DNA of 64,000 nt from Calliopum simillimum (taxonomy: Eukaryota; Arthropoda; Insecta; Diptera; Lauxaniidae), in the NCBI GenBank assembly GCA_951812925.1, contig OX638369.1:48789061-48853060 (forward strand), written 5' to 3'. Of this stretch, positions 23,754-36,647 are shown piece by piece. Position numbers and translations under genes: made by a program. The first letter of the stretch is position 1. Each line of letters starts with the position of its first letter. The notes beneath the pieces are model-generated. The model had not been told where the DNA came from and ran no database searches. It worked only from the letters and a program-made list of their open reading frames with translations.

Positions 23754-26051
23754 ATTTTGGGCTTAATACCTACTAGCAGATTTGGCTACGGAATAAGTCC
23801 AGGTTATGGGTTATGCCCTCGCTGCAACACTTTACAGGAATATATCCAAATATTTCACTACGGTAGATAACGCTGATATTGTGTCAACTTATAAGTAATC
23901 AGGCACAAAGTTCCGACTGTATGCCTTGGCCGATCTGATACTTTAAGATTATGGCTTAACGTTTTTTGATGACCAGGTATGGTTTATAAAAACTTGATTA
24001 AGCATATGCCTTTTTGATTGTTTAATTAAAGTTTTTCGAAATCGGTCATCAAAATGAGCCCCACAAAACTGGTATACTGCCCTAAGAGATTTTTCTTGAT
24101 GATTAAAATACTTTTTTGGTTCGGGAGATGGACAGAAATAAAGCTTAAATCTTAATCATGGCAAGTTTGTCCTGAAAGATTTCAGAAATGACACTACTCC
24201 AACTTACTGCGAGTTTTTTTCTTCACCCGAGTATTTTTTTCCAATAATATTTTTGGATTTTTTGAAAGCGGTCACGTTTGTCAGACGCCTTGGTTATATG
24301 TTTTGATTAAGTTAATTCCTAGTTAACGATGCCAACTTTTCCAGTGTCCTATAATCAGAGTTTCCTGACGTTACACTTCTATCTCGTTTGAATTGCCTCG
24401 TAGTTTATAGTTTTAGCACTTATGACCCAATTATAATAAAATTATAAATTTATACTAATAATGAGTAACTTAATACATTACTATCTAAGACAACTCGCTA
24501 CCTATCATCCAACTTCTCCCTTCAACGAACTTAAAAATGCACCCCCGTGGGATTCTATAAGTACTCAACATTTGGCAAATATTAAAGAAAAAAAAAAAAC
24601 AGTCAAGGGCTAAAGGCCAAATACACTGCTTGAAAAATCAAGCGCTCACCCCATTGTCTGGACCCAATGGCACATATTTAGTATCCTAACCTTTGGCTAT
24701 GCACAACAGTACTTGTTGAAGCTTTATTCTTTTGAGATTTTCTTTTTTTGTTTTGGCTTTGCTTTATTACATTTAGTTCATTAATCCTCTTCCTTCCTTA
24801 TTTTACTTAATATTTTCGTTATCATTTTTGCACTTTTCCTTTGTCTGTTTTTGTGTGCTTTTGACGTACGTACGACGGAATCCTTTTATGTAGGTCACGC
24901 AGCTGTGACTTTGCTCAGTTTCTGTTTCCTTTTCTACCACTGCCTCTGAATGCTTTTCGCAACATTTTCCACTCATTCGCTAATGTTTTAGTTATATTAA
25001 ATTTCACTTTTCTTTTATTATGATTCACATCAATAACAATAACAACAAAAGAGCAACATTTTTCCTTTGTCTTTCCTACAAAATTCTCTGGGTTATTTAA
25101 CATTTTCTGTTAAATGTTGAAAAATTCTCTTTAGCCGCAGTGTCGCTTTGCAGTCTTGTCAGTGTTGTGCTTTTCGCATGTTAGCAACATTTTACGCTTT
25201 CGGCATGCTGCGACTGTTATACTGTTGCTCTCACCAAAAAAAGCTTTACACGTTGCTGCTTTCGTACACCCAAAGGAATTTTGAAAGTTAAAATTAAGTT
25301 TTCTGATATTGTTCTTATATCAAAAAGCAGAATTCAAATTTGAGTTTGCGCCTGCAGCCGCTTAAGTCTAAAAGGACTAAAAATCTCCTTCTGCTTTTCT
25401 TTAATCACTCATCGCTTTACACGGATAATGATTTTTTAAATTTTCAGAATTTTAGGACCTGTTATGTGGCCGTAACGAGCGATTTATACTTTTTAACCCA
25501 TTCCGTCGGCATGTCCCACAGATGATTTTCTGAGTTTTACTTGAGAATTTTCGGAAAGATGCCCCGTAACATATCTACTACTTCAGAAATGAGCGCTCTC
25601 CCGTATGTAACACGTATCGGAAATCTCGAAATTTTCAGGTAAAACGACCTCCTGATACACCTCATGCCGAAATATTCTTGTACATCTATTGTGAATTTTA
25701 TTTTACACTACTAGGAATATATTCCACCACATTTGGTTACAGATTCAAAAAAAAAAAATTCTTAAAACCTGGGTCATACTTATAAGGGAAGAATATTTTT
25801 GGATGTGCCCATACAAATAAGTTATTGGGAGCACGAATTCCAGCAACTGGTACTCAAGTCCAAGACCTTAAGTCCACATTTACACGTTTTGGATTGATGA
25901 AGTTTTTCGCTTGCCACCTGTCGCCTCGGACTCTTCAAAAGTGGATAATGGTATTTTTCTCCCATTTCCAAATTAAGTTATAAAAGAGAGCAATGAGTGC
26001 GCTTTACTTGGCTAGGCACTCTGTCATATAACACTGTTCAACGGCAAAAAA
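23754..26051. other. non-coding, nothing recognised
   Basis: AT-rich DNA with short simple runs. I found no transposase, no paired terminal repeats and no host coding that could be supported. Confidence 0.5.
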
Positions 26052-26618
26052 TTATCTGAGTTCAGACCATAAAATTATTATTCCTTGCTATTGACCTAAT
26101 AGAACTGCATTTACAAAATTTTTTCATCACGTCTCAATTTTCAGAAAAATTGACAAATCCAAAAACACGACTTACATCCGCGCGAAAATAAATTAAAAAA
26201 TTTTTGACCGTCAGAATTTTAAAACCAAAATGTCAAACGATTTAGAAAAGAGCAATTATTTCAAATCTGAAAAAAATTTTGAAATCGGTCTGGCAGATTT
26301 TTTTGTATGCCCGTTTAATTGAGAAAATGTACTGAAAAAACCAAACACCAACCATCTTTAATTACATAAATCTTGCCTTAATCAATACAAAATTAAAAAA
26401 ACTCTTCACGAGCTTATGCGCCAGTATTCTACCTTTATTTTGATACCAAAAACTTATGGATCAGCTCATGAATAACCAACTTATTTCCTTTTGAACAAAA
26501 AATGTACTTCGATCTATCAATTTTTCTGAAAATTGAGACGTGATGGAAAAATTTTGTAAATGTAGTTCTATTACGTCAATAGCAAGGAATAATAATTTTA
26601 TGGTCTGAACTGAGATAA
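26052..26618. repeat. foldback element with ~102-bp arms
   Basis: The left arm (26,052-26,153) and right arm (26,517-26,618) are inverted copies with only a handful of mismatches. Both contain GACCATAAAATTATTATTCC, TTGCTATTGAC, AATAGAACT and CACGTCTCAATTTTCAG when read in the same sense. The loop of about 363 bp holds the repeat shared with 12,763-12,925. No coding or clear target duplication seen. Confidence 0.8.
26178..26350 (+). repeat. dispersed repeat shared with 12,763-12,925, inside the foldback loop
   Basis: Contains CGCGCGAAAATA, ACCGTCAGAAT, AACGAT and ATTTCAAATCTGAA in the same order as the copy at 12,763. Non-coding. Confidence 0.6.
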
Positions 26619-27370
26619 AAACAAAAACCTGAAATTCGGTGTACAGTGTAATCGTTTGATGACGAAGAAATTTCAATAACTCTAAAGCGTGGACTTCCAC
26701 CTGGAAAATGAAAACTGCTTTTCGATTCTAACTGCTTTTTGGAACCTTGTTTCCACGACTCATACTCCTGTGCTGCCATGTTCTAAGTTGAAGCCATCAG
26801 TAAACCATACTTGTGAGTCCTTTTTTATTGTTATACTCGAGCTATTTTTCTCCAACTAGCGCGGTCATTGATGACCATTATGAACCTTTTTAGTAAAGAT
26901 ATATTTTTTTACCATACCGCCTTTGGCAAGAATATGTTATCCTTAAGGCGTTGTTGCCGCCGGTAGTTGTTCATTTTACCTTATAATATTTGTACTAAAA
27001 TTAACCGTATGATCATGGTCATATTAACATGTTTACGTAGGTATGTACTTTTTAAAACGGCAGCAACTGATGACAATACCGCAATCACGACAACAACAAC
27101 ATTAACAAAAGGGAATGCAGGTGGCGGCTGCAGAATATTTGGCTTGACAGTACAGTCGAAAAAGAGTTAACAACGAGAGCGGGTATCAAGAAAACAAATC
27201 TTTAAGTTCTTTCTTCATTCATTCTTCTTTCTTTTTTTTTATAATAACTTTGCATTAATTTTCTTATTAAATAAGTTTATTTTCATTTGGCGCTTTACGC
27301 ATAAATTTGAAATTACTGAATAAAAGTGTGAAATTGAATTAAAGAGTTCTTAAGAAGTTTCATTTTACCC
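26619..27370. other. non-coding, nothing recognised
   Basis: AT-rich. A short GACAACAACAACATTAAC stretch near 27,090 and a T-run near 27,230 are the only notable features. Confidence 0.45.
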
Positions 27371-27620
27371 GCGGACCTGCCGACAAAAGATTTGACGGCA
27401 ATAGGCGTTGTTTGTTTTATGTTTAATAGATGATCCGTTTCCTCCAAGTTAAATAATAAATGGCTTAGATATCTCCTCCGGATAAATGATAAAACCGTGA
27501 TTTTACTGCGGTTTATTTCGAATAATTTCTCCTGAGACCAAGTCCTTAGTAGAGTTAAGCCTTTCCCTAATCATAATTGTCAAATCCTCAGCAAAGTCTT
27601 TGGCCTCAAATTTGTAATCA
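27371..27620 (-). pseudogene. possible LINE (non-LTR) reverse transcriptase relic
   Basis: On the minus strand one frame reads KDFAEDLTIMIRERLNSTKD (from about 27,603 downward), reminiscent of the YADD-type block of R1/LOA-like reverse transcriptases with the active-site sequence altered (AEDL). After a frame change near 27,525 a second stretch reads EINRSKITVLSFIRRRYLSH, which resembles the 'gL.iNp.Kt.vvlFt.r' block that follows YADD in LINEs. The two blocks are closer together than usual, so some residues are missing, and stops occur in every frame. This is motif-level similarity only; it could be chance. Confidence 0.35.
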
Positions 27621-27639
27621 TCGAGAATTTCTTATACTT

Positions 27640-28132
27640 TGACGTAGAAGCGGTGGTAGTTTGCTTCCTTGGGAATATCTTTTACTTGTCCTCACAGTAA
27701 GTCTTGTTCTCGCTCCATAGAAAACTATCCTTTTTTAAAGTATTGGGTATTCCCTTTCTCACCATTGCTTCCTCATTAGACTTAAATGGCATAGATAAAT
27801 CGAACTAACCCAGAGCTATATCTTTATCCACCAAAGCCTTCTCGATTTTAGTCGTTAGGCTATGTATGGCGCTTTCAGTCTATTTGATTGATTTTGAAGG
27901 TATAACCCTAGAGCTGTAACAGACTGATTAACCAACAGGAATATTTGCCAATAATTATACCATTATTGCGTTTGTTGACCAAATTCTTAAAATGTTCCTT
28001 CCGATATAGGTTAAAACTTTCTGCCATTCCGTCTGAATGTGTAACACAAACTGCTTTGAATCTAACGGACTCGAAGTTTCTCTTCTAGTCTGAATACAAC
28101 GTTAGTGTAGCCCCACTCTGACTGCCTTGATG
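27640..28132. other. unclassified, possibly more of the LINE-like relic
   Basis: The minus strand gives broken reading frames without a block I can name. Not recognisably host coding. Confidence 0.35.
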
Positions 28133-28140
28133 GTGTTTCT

Positions 28141-28336
28141 TAGTGATGAGCAAACCAAGACTAAGACCAAGAAAAGCAGTCTTGGTCTTGACGATTATCG
28201 TGAGCAAGACCAAAACCAAGACCATAGTAGTCTTGGTCTTGGTCTTGCAAAAATATCGGAGTCTTGGTCTTGGTCTCGCAAAATTACCAAGACCAAGAAC
28301 AAGACGCAAGACCAAGACTAATTTTGCTCATCACTA
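28141..28336. mobile_element. 196-bp hAT-type MITE made of CAAGAC repeats
   Basis: The ends are inverted: TAGTGATGAGCAAA on the left and TTTGCTCATCACTA on the right. The flanks are an exact 8-bp repeat GTGTTTCT (28,133-28,140 and 28,337-28,344), the hAT-type target duplication. The interior is almost entirely AGACCAAGACC-like repeats in both orientations, so the whole element can fold on itself. Short open frames rich in Lys/Thr or Leu/Gly are by-products of the repeat. A related truncated copy lies at 23,426-23,753. Confidence 0.85.
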
Positions 28337-28344
28337 GTGTTTCT

Positions 28345-31300
28345 CAATGCTTCCGCGACGCACTTGCACCCTTATTTTGCCATAGTCCTTGATATTTCAT
28401 CATAGTATTTTCTAATTACACAGTGCAACAAATTGAGGGAAACCAATCTGAATTCGATCTCGACTACTTTTTTGACTAATTCAGGGTCGCTGATTTCGAC
28501 TCTAGCAACCGAATCTGAGTTATCCTTGACTTAAAGTGCAGAAAACGCTATTTTCAGATAAATGGCGCACATCCAGGAAATAGTGTATTTTACTTTTATC
28601 AGCGGTGTTGAATATCCCAGATCTTCCTATCCTTCCCGAGATAGCAGCTGTTGAAGCAAATGCATCGCAAATCCCTGTAAAGGACTGTATTAAATTCGTA
28701 TAGCTTAACTTTAATGGATGATATCTCGCAAAGTAATGATACAATTAGAAAAGTTATGCTTCAAATAACATATTTTAGTAAGATAAACCAAATTCATACC
28801 AACAAGTGAATAAGTAATTAGGGATACCGAATCATACGTAAAATAGCACTCCAGATTACTCTAACTTGGGTTGCCCACACATGTAATTAGCTTTTAAAGG
28901 TGTAATAGTAATCAGAGATGATATACGTTACATAATATGGGGTAGTCCACATTACCCGAACACATCACTTTTTTGTAATAATCATTTAATATAAGTATAA
29001 AAGAAATGTAAAATCAGGCTTGTTTATGCATTTTTTTGTTGAATACTAGTTCTTCAAATGCATTAGAGTTATTTGAATTTTAGAAAACAGAGTTCTGAGG
29101 AAGTAATTTACTTATTCAGAGCGTACTAAAAAAAAGTCAAACTGACCTCACAGCATTTGTAAGAAATTGCACACGTATAAGGAGCATAAAGCATAAAAAA
29201 GCCGAAGTGCGTAAAAAATATGTTTTCGATCTTTAATATGCAGAATTGTTAAACAGTCTCTAATATGGGAAATATAATGGTGCACCACATTACCCGCATA
29301 GTCCACATTACCCTAACTTACTACTTACTTACTATGGTATATGCGTCAATACACTTTATGATTCGTAATAGCTTTATTGATGCGTTATTTGCGTATACAC
29401 TTTGTACTTTTGCTCTGAAGTTTGCTGTAAGTTACTGTGATTTTAATTCAGTCCATACAAAATCAATACTCATTTGAGAAACTTTATGGTAGCATTTCCC
29501 AGGTAGTTGGGACACCCATGTATAGGTACTTTGGCTTTTTGTGAACGATCCAGAGCTTTAGTATTCTTTTCTTCTCTCATATGGAATTTTTTGGTCTAAA
29601 ATATGTAAAATACAACATTTGAAGGCTGATTAAGGCTATACTTGAATATGAAGAATTTTTCAAAGTCACTCGCTTTTTAATGACCTCCATCAACGAAATT
29701 TACTAAAGCCCAGCTATTCGTTTTATGTAAAATACAGACATTAAAATAAAGAAATTTTCATCTCAAAGAAAACTAATTTGATTCGAACATTTTGCAAACG
29801 CCCATTGGCAACACCTAAGGCCTAAAATGAAATAGGTGTTATAATGGCATTAACGACTTAATTTTCAAAAGGAAAATTTGCCTTGAAAACATTTCCAAAT
29901 AACGCAGAGGGTAAGAACAAAACAAAGAATATGCCCAACTTAATGGATAAAAATTATAGGCGTCAACAACATTAGAAATTATATATATGTAATTATAACA
30001 GCGAATGTTGTTATTGTTGTTGGCATACCATATAGCAATTAAAAATGCTGCTTCCCATGTTATTATAACGCGTTAAAGTTTAATTAAAGTCTAAGCAAGG
30101 TATGTAATTTGAGCATTAAAATAAAAGTGTTGCCACTAATAAAGTCATTTAGTAGAAATTTAGGTATGGGAGGATGTAGAGCACACCACCCGACAACCAC
30201 CCATTATGTTGCTTAAAAATTTTTTTTTTTTTTTCATACAACAAAATAAAACTCGCTTACATGACACTTCAAATAAAACCCAATTTTCATTTAAAATATT
30301 CCCAAAAAAGAAAAAAACACAAGCAGAGCTCACTTAAGTTCAACCACAAATGGACCCGCAAAAACAAAAACATCCACAAACAACTCCAACAACAACAGCA
30401 AAAATTGGTATTATTGCTTGTTGCTATATATACGTAAACAAGGTGCTTAAGTTGTAAGTTTTTCATGAACCGAACCGAACCAAACTGAACTGAAAGTACC
30501 TGACGGTGATGACGACGACAACTACTTTGAATTGGACTCTATGCAGGGCTACAAAAGTCCCACTATCATTCAGAGTTGTAAACATTGCAAAACTCATGCG
30601 TCAAAAACTTTTCTTTCTAACCAGAATAGCAGCAGCAGTTTTCACTTGTTTGCTAGAGAGGAAGACAGACCCCAACCCAACTTCTGTTGAGTCGAGTCTT
30701 TTGCCTTTACATATGTAGGAATGTACGTTGTCTGGCAAAATAAAATAGAAAAGTTTTTCGTTTTTTTTTTTTAAATAAAAATCCACTTTGAACAATTTAA
30801 ACTTTTTTAGCCTTCATTCCACCACACAAGAGTCCCAAAGTTCTTCAAGTTGTTTCGTTTTTATTTCCCAAAGTCACCCCCACCACCGGATGTCACACAC
30901 ACACACACACATACCGATAGATAGACGACTGTTTCACGTGTACAAATATGCCATTGCATATGTTTCAGAGAGTCGAATGTTTGACATATGGTGACGAGGA
31001 TGACAACTTCATCTTTTATGACATTTCAATTTCATGAAATACAACAGTTGGAGAAACTTTTGCTTTCGATTGGAGTGGGTGAGGTGGTACTCTACTGCCT
31101 CTTCGCCCTTTTTATGGTCTGCTACTTCCCGGTAACGTACCATTTCGCTTCTTTACATTTTGGCTACTGTTGTGTTGGTGTAATGCACCACCGACATCAC
31201 CATGCGTTGAGTGAGTGACTTTTGCTGTCTGTTTGGCGTCGTCGAGGCCCCCCAGAGTAGTACCTACCTTCGTGAAGAGCACTCAAATTAATTCGTTTAT

Positions 31301-31900
31301 TGAAAACGAAAGGCTGTAGACAAATATTTAAGCATCGCTTTATGCGTAGATGATGTTGAAATTTATGCAGCTTGGAAATAAGAGTTTTCACTCGTAAGCA
31401 CTATAGGTGATTTATGCCATTTTTGAGAAAAAAAAGTAAATTTTTCGAGCTTGGAACAATAAAGCTTTTGTTGTTGGTAAGCATTCAAGCTAATCACGTA
31501 AAAGAATAAGGAAGATTTCATAAGAAAATATTTTTATTTGGTGAGGAATATGCATACTTTTTATATAACCTTTTACAAATGCCTTTTTTTATCGGAATTT
31601 CTGCTGCATTTCGCCGTGCTTTTTTGTCCATTTTTGGGATATATTGTATATTGTAACTTTTTCGTTGTCCAAGCGAAGCTAAGTATATCCAAATAGATGC
31701 AGTTGGATTTGATGAATGATTTGAAATATAATGTTTGTTTTGCAATAAAAAAATTCTAACTTAGGACATTTAGTTTTAAAACAATTTCCTCTCAAAACCT
31801 TCGTTCCAGCTATGTAGTTTTTGAATAAAATTCAATTTTCTTAAGGAAAACTTCTTCAACCGCGTTGGAGTTAAAATTTGAAGGCTGCAACATTTTTTCA
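28345..31900. other. mostly unique non-coding DNA
   Basis: A GTCCACATTACCC word occurs twice (about 28,955 and 29,300), with related CCACATTACCC copies near 29,285, resembling the GTAATGTGG words inside the element at 61,709. A (CA)n tract lies at about 30,895-30,911. The segment 30,290-31,230 is less AT-rich and resembles ordinary fly intergenic or intronic DNA. No gene was supported. Confidence 0.45.
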
Positions 31901-31914
31901 TTGGCATTTTTGCT

Positions 31915-32960
31915 AGCGACACTTTTTCGATATTTGTTGGGCCGTTACAACATTTGTGTCACTGAAAAAGTGTTGAAAAATCTTTTGCCAAAAACGTGTC
32001 GCAAAATGTGTTGCCAAAAAAGTGTCGAAAAATTGTTCTCTAAAAATGATCGAAAAGTTAATCCATTCAAAAAAATGTGTCACCAAAAAAAGGTCGAAAA
32101 ATGTTTTTTTAGCGACACAATTTTTGACCTTTTTATTAAAGGATTCACTTCTCGAAAATTTTTAGTGAAACATATTTCGAAAATTTTGGTGGCACATTTT
32201 TTCTAAAGGATTCACTTTTCGATCAGTTTTAAGTAAAAATTTTTCGACACTTTTTTGGTAACACATTTTTCAACACTTTTTCAGTGACACAATTTTCGAT
32301 ACTTTCCTTGCGACACTTTTCTGACGACATACTTTTTGACACATTTTGGCGAAACATTATTTGACCATTTTTGTGGTGACATTATTTTTCGACATTTCTT
32401 TTAAAGGATTCACTTTTCGATCATTTTTAGTGAAACATTCTTCGACACTTTTTTGCCCACACATTTTTCAACACTTCTACAGTGACACAATTTTCGATAC
32501 TTTCCTTGCGACACCTTTTTGGCGACACATTTTTCGACCTTTTTTGTGTGACATACTTTTGACATTTTTTTTAAAGGACTCACTTTTCGATCATTTTTAG
32601 TGACACTTCTTTGGCAACGCATTTTTTGAAACTTTTTCGGTGACACAATTTTCGATACTTTTCTTGCGACACTTTTTTGACGACATATTTTTGACAAATT
32701 TTTGGAGACACATTTGTCGACCTTTTCTTAGCGTCAAATTTTTCGACCCTTTTTGGCAACCTATTTATTTTCGACACTTTTTCGACTCATTAATTTTTCA
32801 ACACTCCTTTTGACGACACATTTTGCTACACTGTTTTGGGGATACATTTATTGACCTTCAAGGCAACATATTTTTGCGACTTTTTTTATATCGACATACT
32901 TTTCGATAGATACTTTTCTTGGCGATATATTTTTCGAAAAGCACTTTGTTTTCTCGAATA
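31915..32960. repeat. degenerate tandem array built on TTTTCGACACTTTTTTGG-like units
   Basis: About 1 kb of short imperfect units (roughly 23-30 bp) such as TTTTTCGACACTTTTTTGG and GGCGACACATTTTTCGACC. They are organised into larger units that begin AAAGGAYTCACTTTTCGATC at about 32,205, 32,404 and 32,574 (spacing about 200 then 170 bp). The first ~100 bp (31,990-32,105) is the same material in inverted orientation (AAAGTGTCGAAAAATTG). Long open frames on both strands are a consequence of the repeat. Confidence 0.75.
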
Positions 32961-33204
32961 GGTTTTGACACTTTTTCGCAACAGTTTTTGACATAAGCAA
33001 ATTATACAAGCTATTTTGATGAAATTTGGTAGGTGGGTCCCTATAGTGAATATCATACACTGAACGAAAAGTGGCCGTAATCAAATAAATTTTGCGTTCG
33101 CTTTTTAAGCAGACTTCTTCCACGTTTGTTAAATTGCGCGCATTTTACATAAAAAAAGAAGAAAATATTCGTTACCAACAACAAGTCACTAGTAGATATC
33201 AAAT

Positions 33205-33373
33205 ATTATTGCATGGCTTGGCTGAGCACCGCTTCACTTCGTACGAGGATATCAAAAAATGGGTCGATTCGTGGATTGCCTCAAAAGACGAGTCGTTCTT
33301 CCGGCGCGGAATCCATATGCTGCCAGAAAGATGGGAAAATGTTGTAGCTAACGATGGACTATACTTTGAATAA
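33205..33373 (+). pseudogene. mariner transposase C-terminal relic
   Basis: From LLHGLAEHRFTSYEDIKKW to the stop at 33,371-33,373, the reading frame matches the conserved C-terminal tail of mariner transposases, including WVDSWIASKDESFF and GIHMLPERWENVVANDGLYF. The frame is open for about 55 codons. The catalytic residues (upstream D,D34D region) are absent, and sequence before about 33,205 is unrelated. The AAATAAATGCTC and CACCCAATATT sequence after the stop may be a decayed 3' end. It is a different subfamily from the mariner at 51,209, judging by the tail sequence. Confidence 0.75.
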
Positions 33374-33399
33374 TATACATTGTACCGTTGTTTCTAAAT

Positions 33400-36080
33400 A
33401 AATGCTCAAAAACCGAAAAAAAAACCTTTAAAATTAATTCCAACACCCAATATTTGAAATATTCACGAAGCTATGACAATTTTAAATCTTGAGAGTTACA
33501 AGTATTTTTGATTTGATAACTCCCATTTTCAATAAATTGGTGGATGGTAACAATGGAAATTAATATAGGGTGTAATTGTTGAGGTTACGAAGCTTCTGAT
33601 AGGTGATAGAGGAGTCCTACATTAACAAAATAATTGCACCCGTGGAGTGGGTCTTAAATGTACCATTGAAGATCCTTAAGGCTTAAACTGATTTTCTTAT
33701 TTGTTTTACGTTTTATCGGAGAATGCGTCTGATGACCTTTAGACAATTTTGACCTATGGTGGGTCCTAAAACCAGTAACGCAAAAAAAAATCTCCTTTTT
33801 AGTCATTTTTAGAAGAAGCGAAAGGCCAAACCTAATAGTCTCTATCTTTAGACATTTTTCTAATTCTTCCATTTCCTTTTCAAACGGTTTTTTTTATGTG
33901 GTTTCTATAACTTCGTGAATTCCACTCGAGACTATATTTTGTGGATAGTTTTCGAAAAATGTGTCTATGGTGTTAGAATACATCACCTCTTCCCCCTTGC
34001 ACACAACTTCGGCAAGGCTTTGTTGTATAAAGGATTTTTCGAACATTTAAATTGGCGCAAATCAAATCAGTTCCATCAATTTCCGCAAACACTTATCTAA
34101 TGAACTAAAACTTATTTCATTAAGGTCATACATATATATGTACGGAGTATGTGTATATGTATTTATTTACATATATAAATTCCACAAAAAAATATAAGGA
34201 AAACGTGAAAATCACAATTACGCACAGCACACAAACAGCATAAATAAATTAAGGATAATTGCATTTGAATAGACAAAAAATGTTTGTGCTCGTCTAAGTT
34301 AAAATTATTATTAACACACACATACACATAAAATTAAGGCACTACAATGACAGCTAAAGCCTACGTGTGGCACACCCATGGCATAATACACTCACACATA
34401 CACGTTACATACAACTTTATAATAAAAATAAAACTAGGAAGTAGAAAACTACACCAACAATACGTGTAAATTGATGCCCTTAGTGCTCAATTAGGTGAAA
34501 ATAAGTGAAATTAAAGCCGAAAAGTATGCAATCTTTTGAGCATGTTTTCTTTCTCTTCTTTTTTTTTTAAATTTGACGCTACAATTTCTATTTCTGTTGA
34601 CTACCTACCTATTAGTACTCTACTTACTTCACTTCTTCTTCTACTACATATTTAATTTCGTTTGCCATTTTCATTAGATTTTCACTGCGGTCGCACAGTG
34701 GGACACTTTAGTTTAAATCAGAACTGGATCATATTTGATTTTAAAGATTTTTCACTCTATAATATCATATAATCTCTTGGATCCCGAACCAAAATTACAT
34801 GGAAAATGTTTTGCTTTGTGCATTATTTTATTAAAACTGGTTCAAACAACACATTTTTGTAAAAAATAGTCAGACAATTTTTACTCGTATCGGTTAAATA
34901 TTAGTTCTAAAATGTCCTCATATGTGGACAGCATACAAAATTCAAAACATATCAATTTTGTTTTATGTCACTGTTTCATCAGAAAAACATTATATACGTT
35001 TATACTACATACGAGTTTATAAAATCGGAATAAGTTTTGTAATTAGATTTAGAAAATGGTTGGGATTGCTAAAAGTCAACGTGGCCAATAAGGACTATTG
35101 GGCAAACTCGGATCAGTCAGTTCATAGACGCATAGTACATAGTAGCTTCATAAAGTCCGATCAAGCTCAGAAAAGCTGAACGATAAAACATAATGGATTC
35201 CGCTTTTAATATGATTCCAAACCATTCAAACTTCCTAGCTCTCCAATAGACTTCATCTACCGCATACTCAATTGAGAGTAAAACTATGTGGTAATCCGAG
35301 AAACTTCAATGGGAAGATAGTAACTAAATACTCTTTAAATAAATTACACCCAGTGTCATTCTCATACCCTGTAGCTTAGTTGAGACTCCAAACTATATTT
35401 TTCGGAAAGTTGGCTTCTCTGACAATTAGACTGTTATCAAAACTCTGAGTTCCATAGCAATCCAACTCAAAATAGTCGAGGAATGTAGAAAAATTACAGT
35501 TCAATTTTCCCCTGGTATAGATTTCTGGTAAGTGGTTAACGATAAGGCTGATGATTCAGCAAGACACATGGTACCTCTCTTTGCAAAACCTGTTCGGAGT
35601 GCGATAAATTTAGTGAAAAAAACTTCTTCTTTCTTATAATATCTCAACGAACGAATGTCAGTTGTAAAGCAATGAAAACCGTCGGGATTTCAGCTTCGCC
35701 ATCTTTTTAAAACTCTAGAACGACGGATTTGGTATCAAAGATCCAGATTGTGATCACGACTTAGTGCCTTCTTACTAAAAGGAACTCCATTTAATGAACT
35801 TAATGAATTTCGGAATACGGGAACGCATTCAGTAAGGTATTGACTTGGTCTAATGAAAGCAAAACCAGGTTTCTTTGAAAAGAGTGTTAGTACTTTTATT
35901 TAAAACTCTCTATTCAATCGAATTCCTCGATTTCGCTAAAATCTGCAGTGCTGCCAAACATGGTAAAGTTAAAGTTAAATGTCTTAGTGTTATGCCTTCC
36001 AACAGAGTCTGATGAAGTGTTCCTCTCTGCACTTTATGGAACATAAAATTTTACAGAGCTGATTATACACATATAGCGTA
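33400..36080. other. non-coding, nothing recognised
   Basis: AT-rich DNA with simple TATATG and CACACA words around 34,120-34,360. No paired ends or coding that I could defend. A CACAGTGGGA word near 34,695 and a TCCCACTGTAC word near 36,566 are discussed among the rejected items. Confidence 0.45.
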
Positions 36081-36082
36081 TT

Positions 36083-36358
36083 CTACACGGAAAGAAAATA
36101 TATATAAAATTTTTTTTTTGATTTTAATTTTTTTTATTACAATAGTTTTTTTTTTTAAATTAATTTAATTTAATTTAAAAAAAAAATTTATTTAATTTAA
36201 AAAAAAAAAATTTAGAAAAAATTTTATTCCTGTTTACTAATTTTTACCATCGTGTTTGATAATTTTTACTATGCTGAATTAAAATATTTGCTTATAAGCA
36301 TCTTTGAAATTTTTAAGCACTCTTTAACAAAAATTATTAAACTTTTCTTTCCGTGTAG
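36083..36358. mobile_element. 276-bp MITE with 16-bp perfect inverted ends
   Basis: CTACACGGAAAGAAAA at 36,083-36,098 is exactly inverted at 36,343-36,358. The interior is mostly A/T runs. If the element is taken to start at CACGG, TA flanks both sides (36,084-36,085 and 36,356-36,357), but this TA lies within the inverted repeat, so it is ambiguous. No coding. Confidence 0.65.
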
Positions 36359-36647
36359 CTGAGTCTGAGCATTGAGAAGTCCAGTATCTAAATCAAATGT
36401 TTAACTTAGGCATAATCCTAGTTTAAGCAAAGATCAATTATTTTCCTAAAAGTATGCCTTATATTTTTTCCAAAATATAAAATGTTAAAAACTATGGCCA
36501 ATTAAACCAAATTGGTTGTCTAAAGACAAAATAAATAAACTTTATAGACAAAACTGCCAAATAATCCCACTGTACAATGGTCGTTTAACACAAATGTACC
36601 GAACTAACACACACATTAATATCCACAAATTTGTATTTTATTTGTAG

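Noticed and set aside
31865..32777. Open frames on both strands with repeated KKVSKNV/CRQKSV-like residues
   Set aside because: By-products of the degenerate tandem array.
34695..36575. CACAGTGGGA and TCCCACTGTAC words as ends of a hAT-like element
   Set aside because: Similarity is only about nine bases, the 8-bp flanks do not match, and nothing between looks like transposase.
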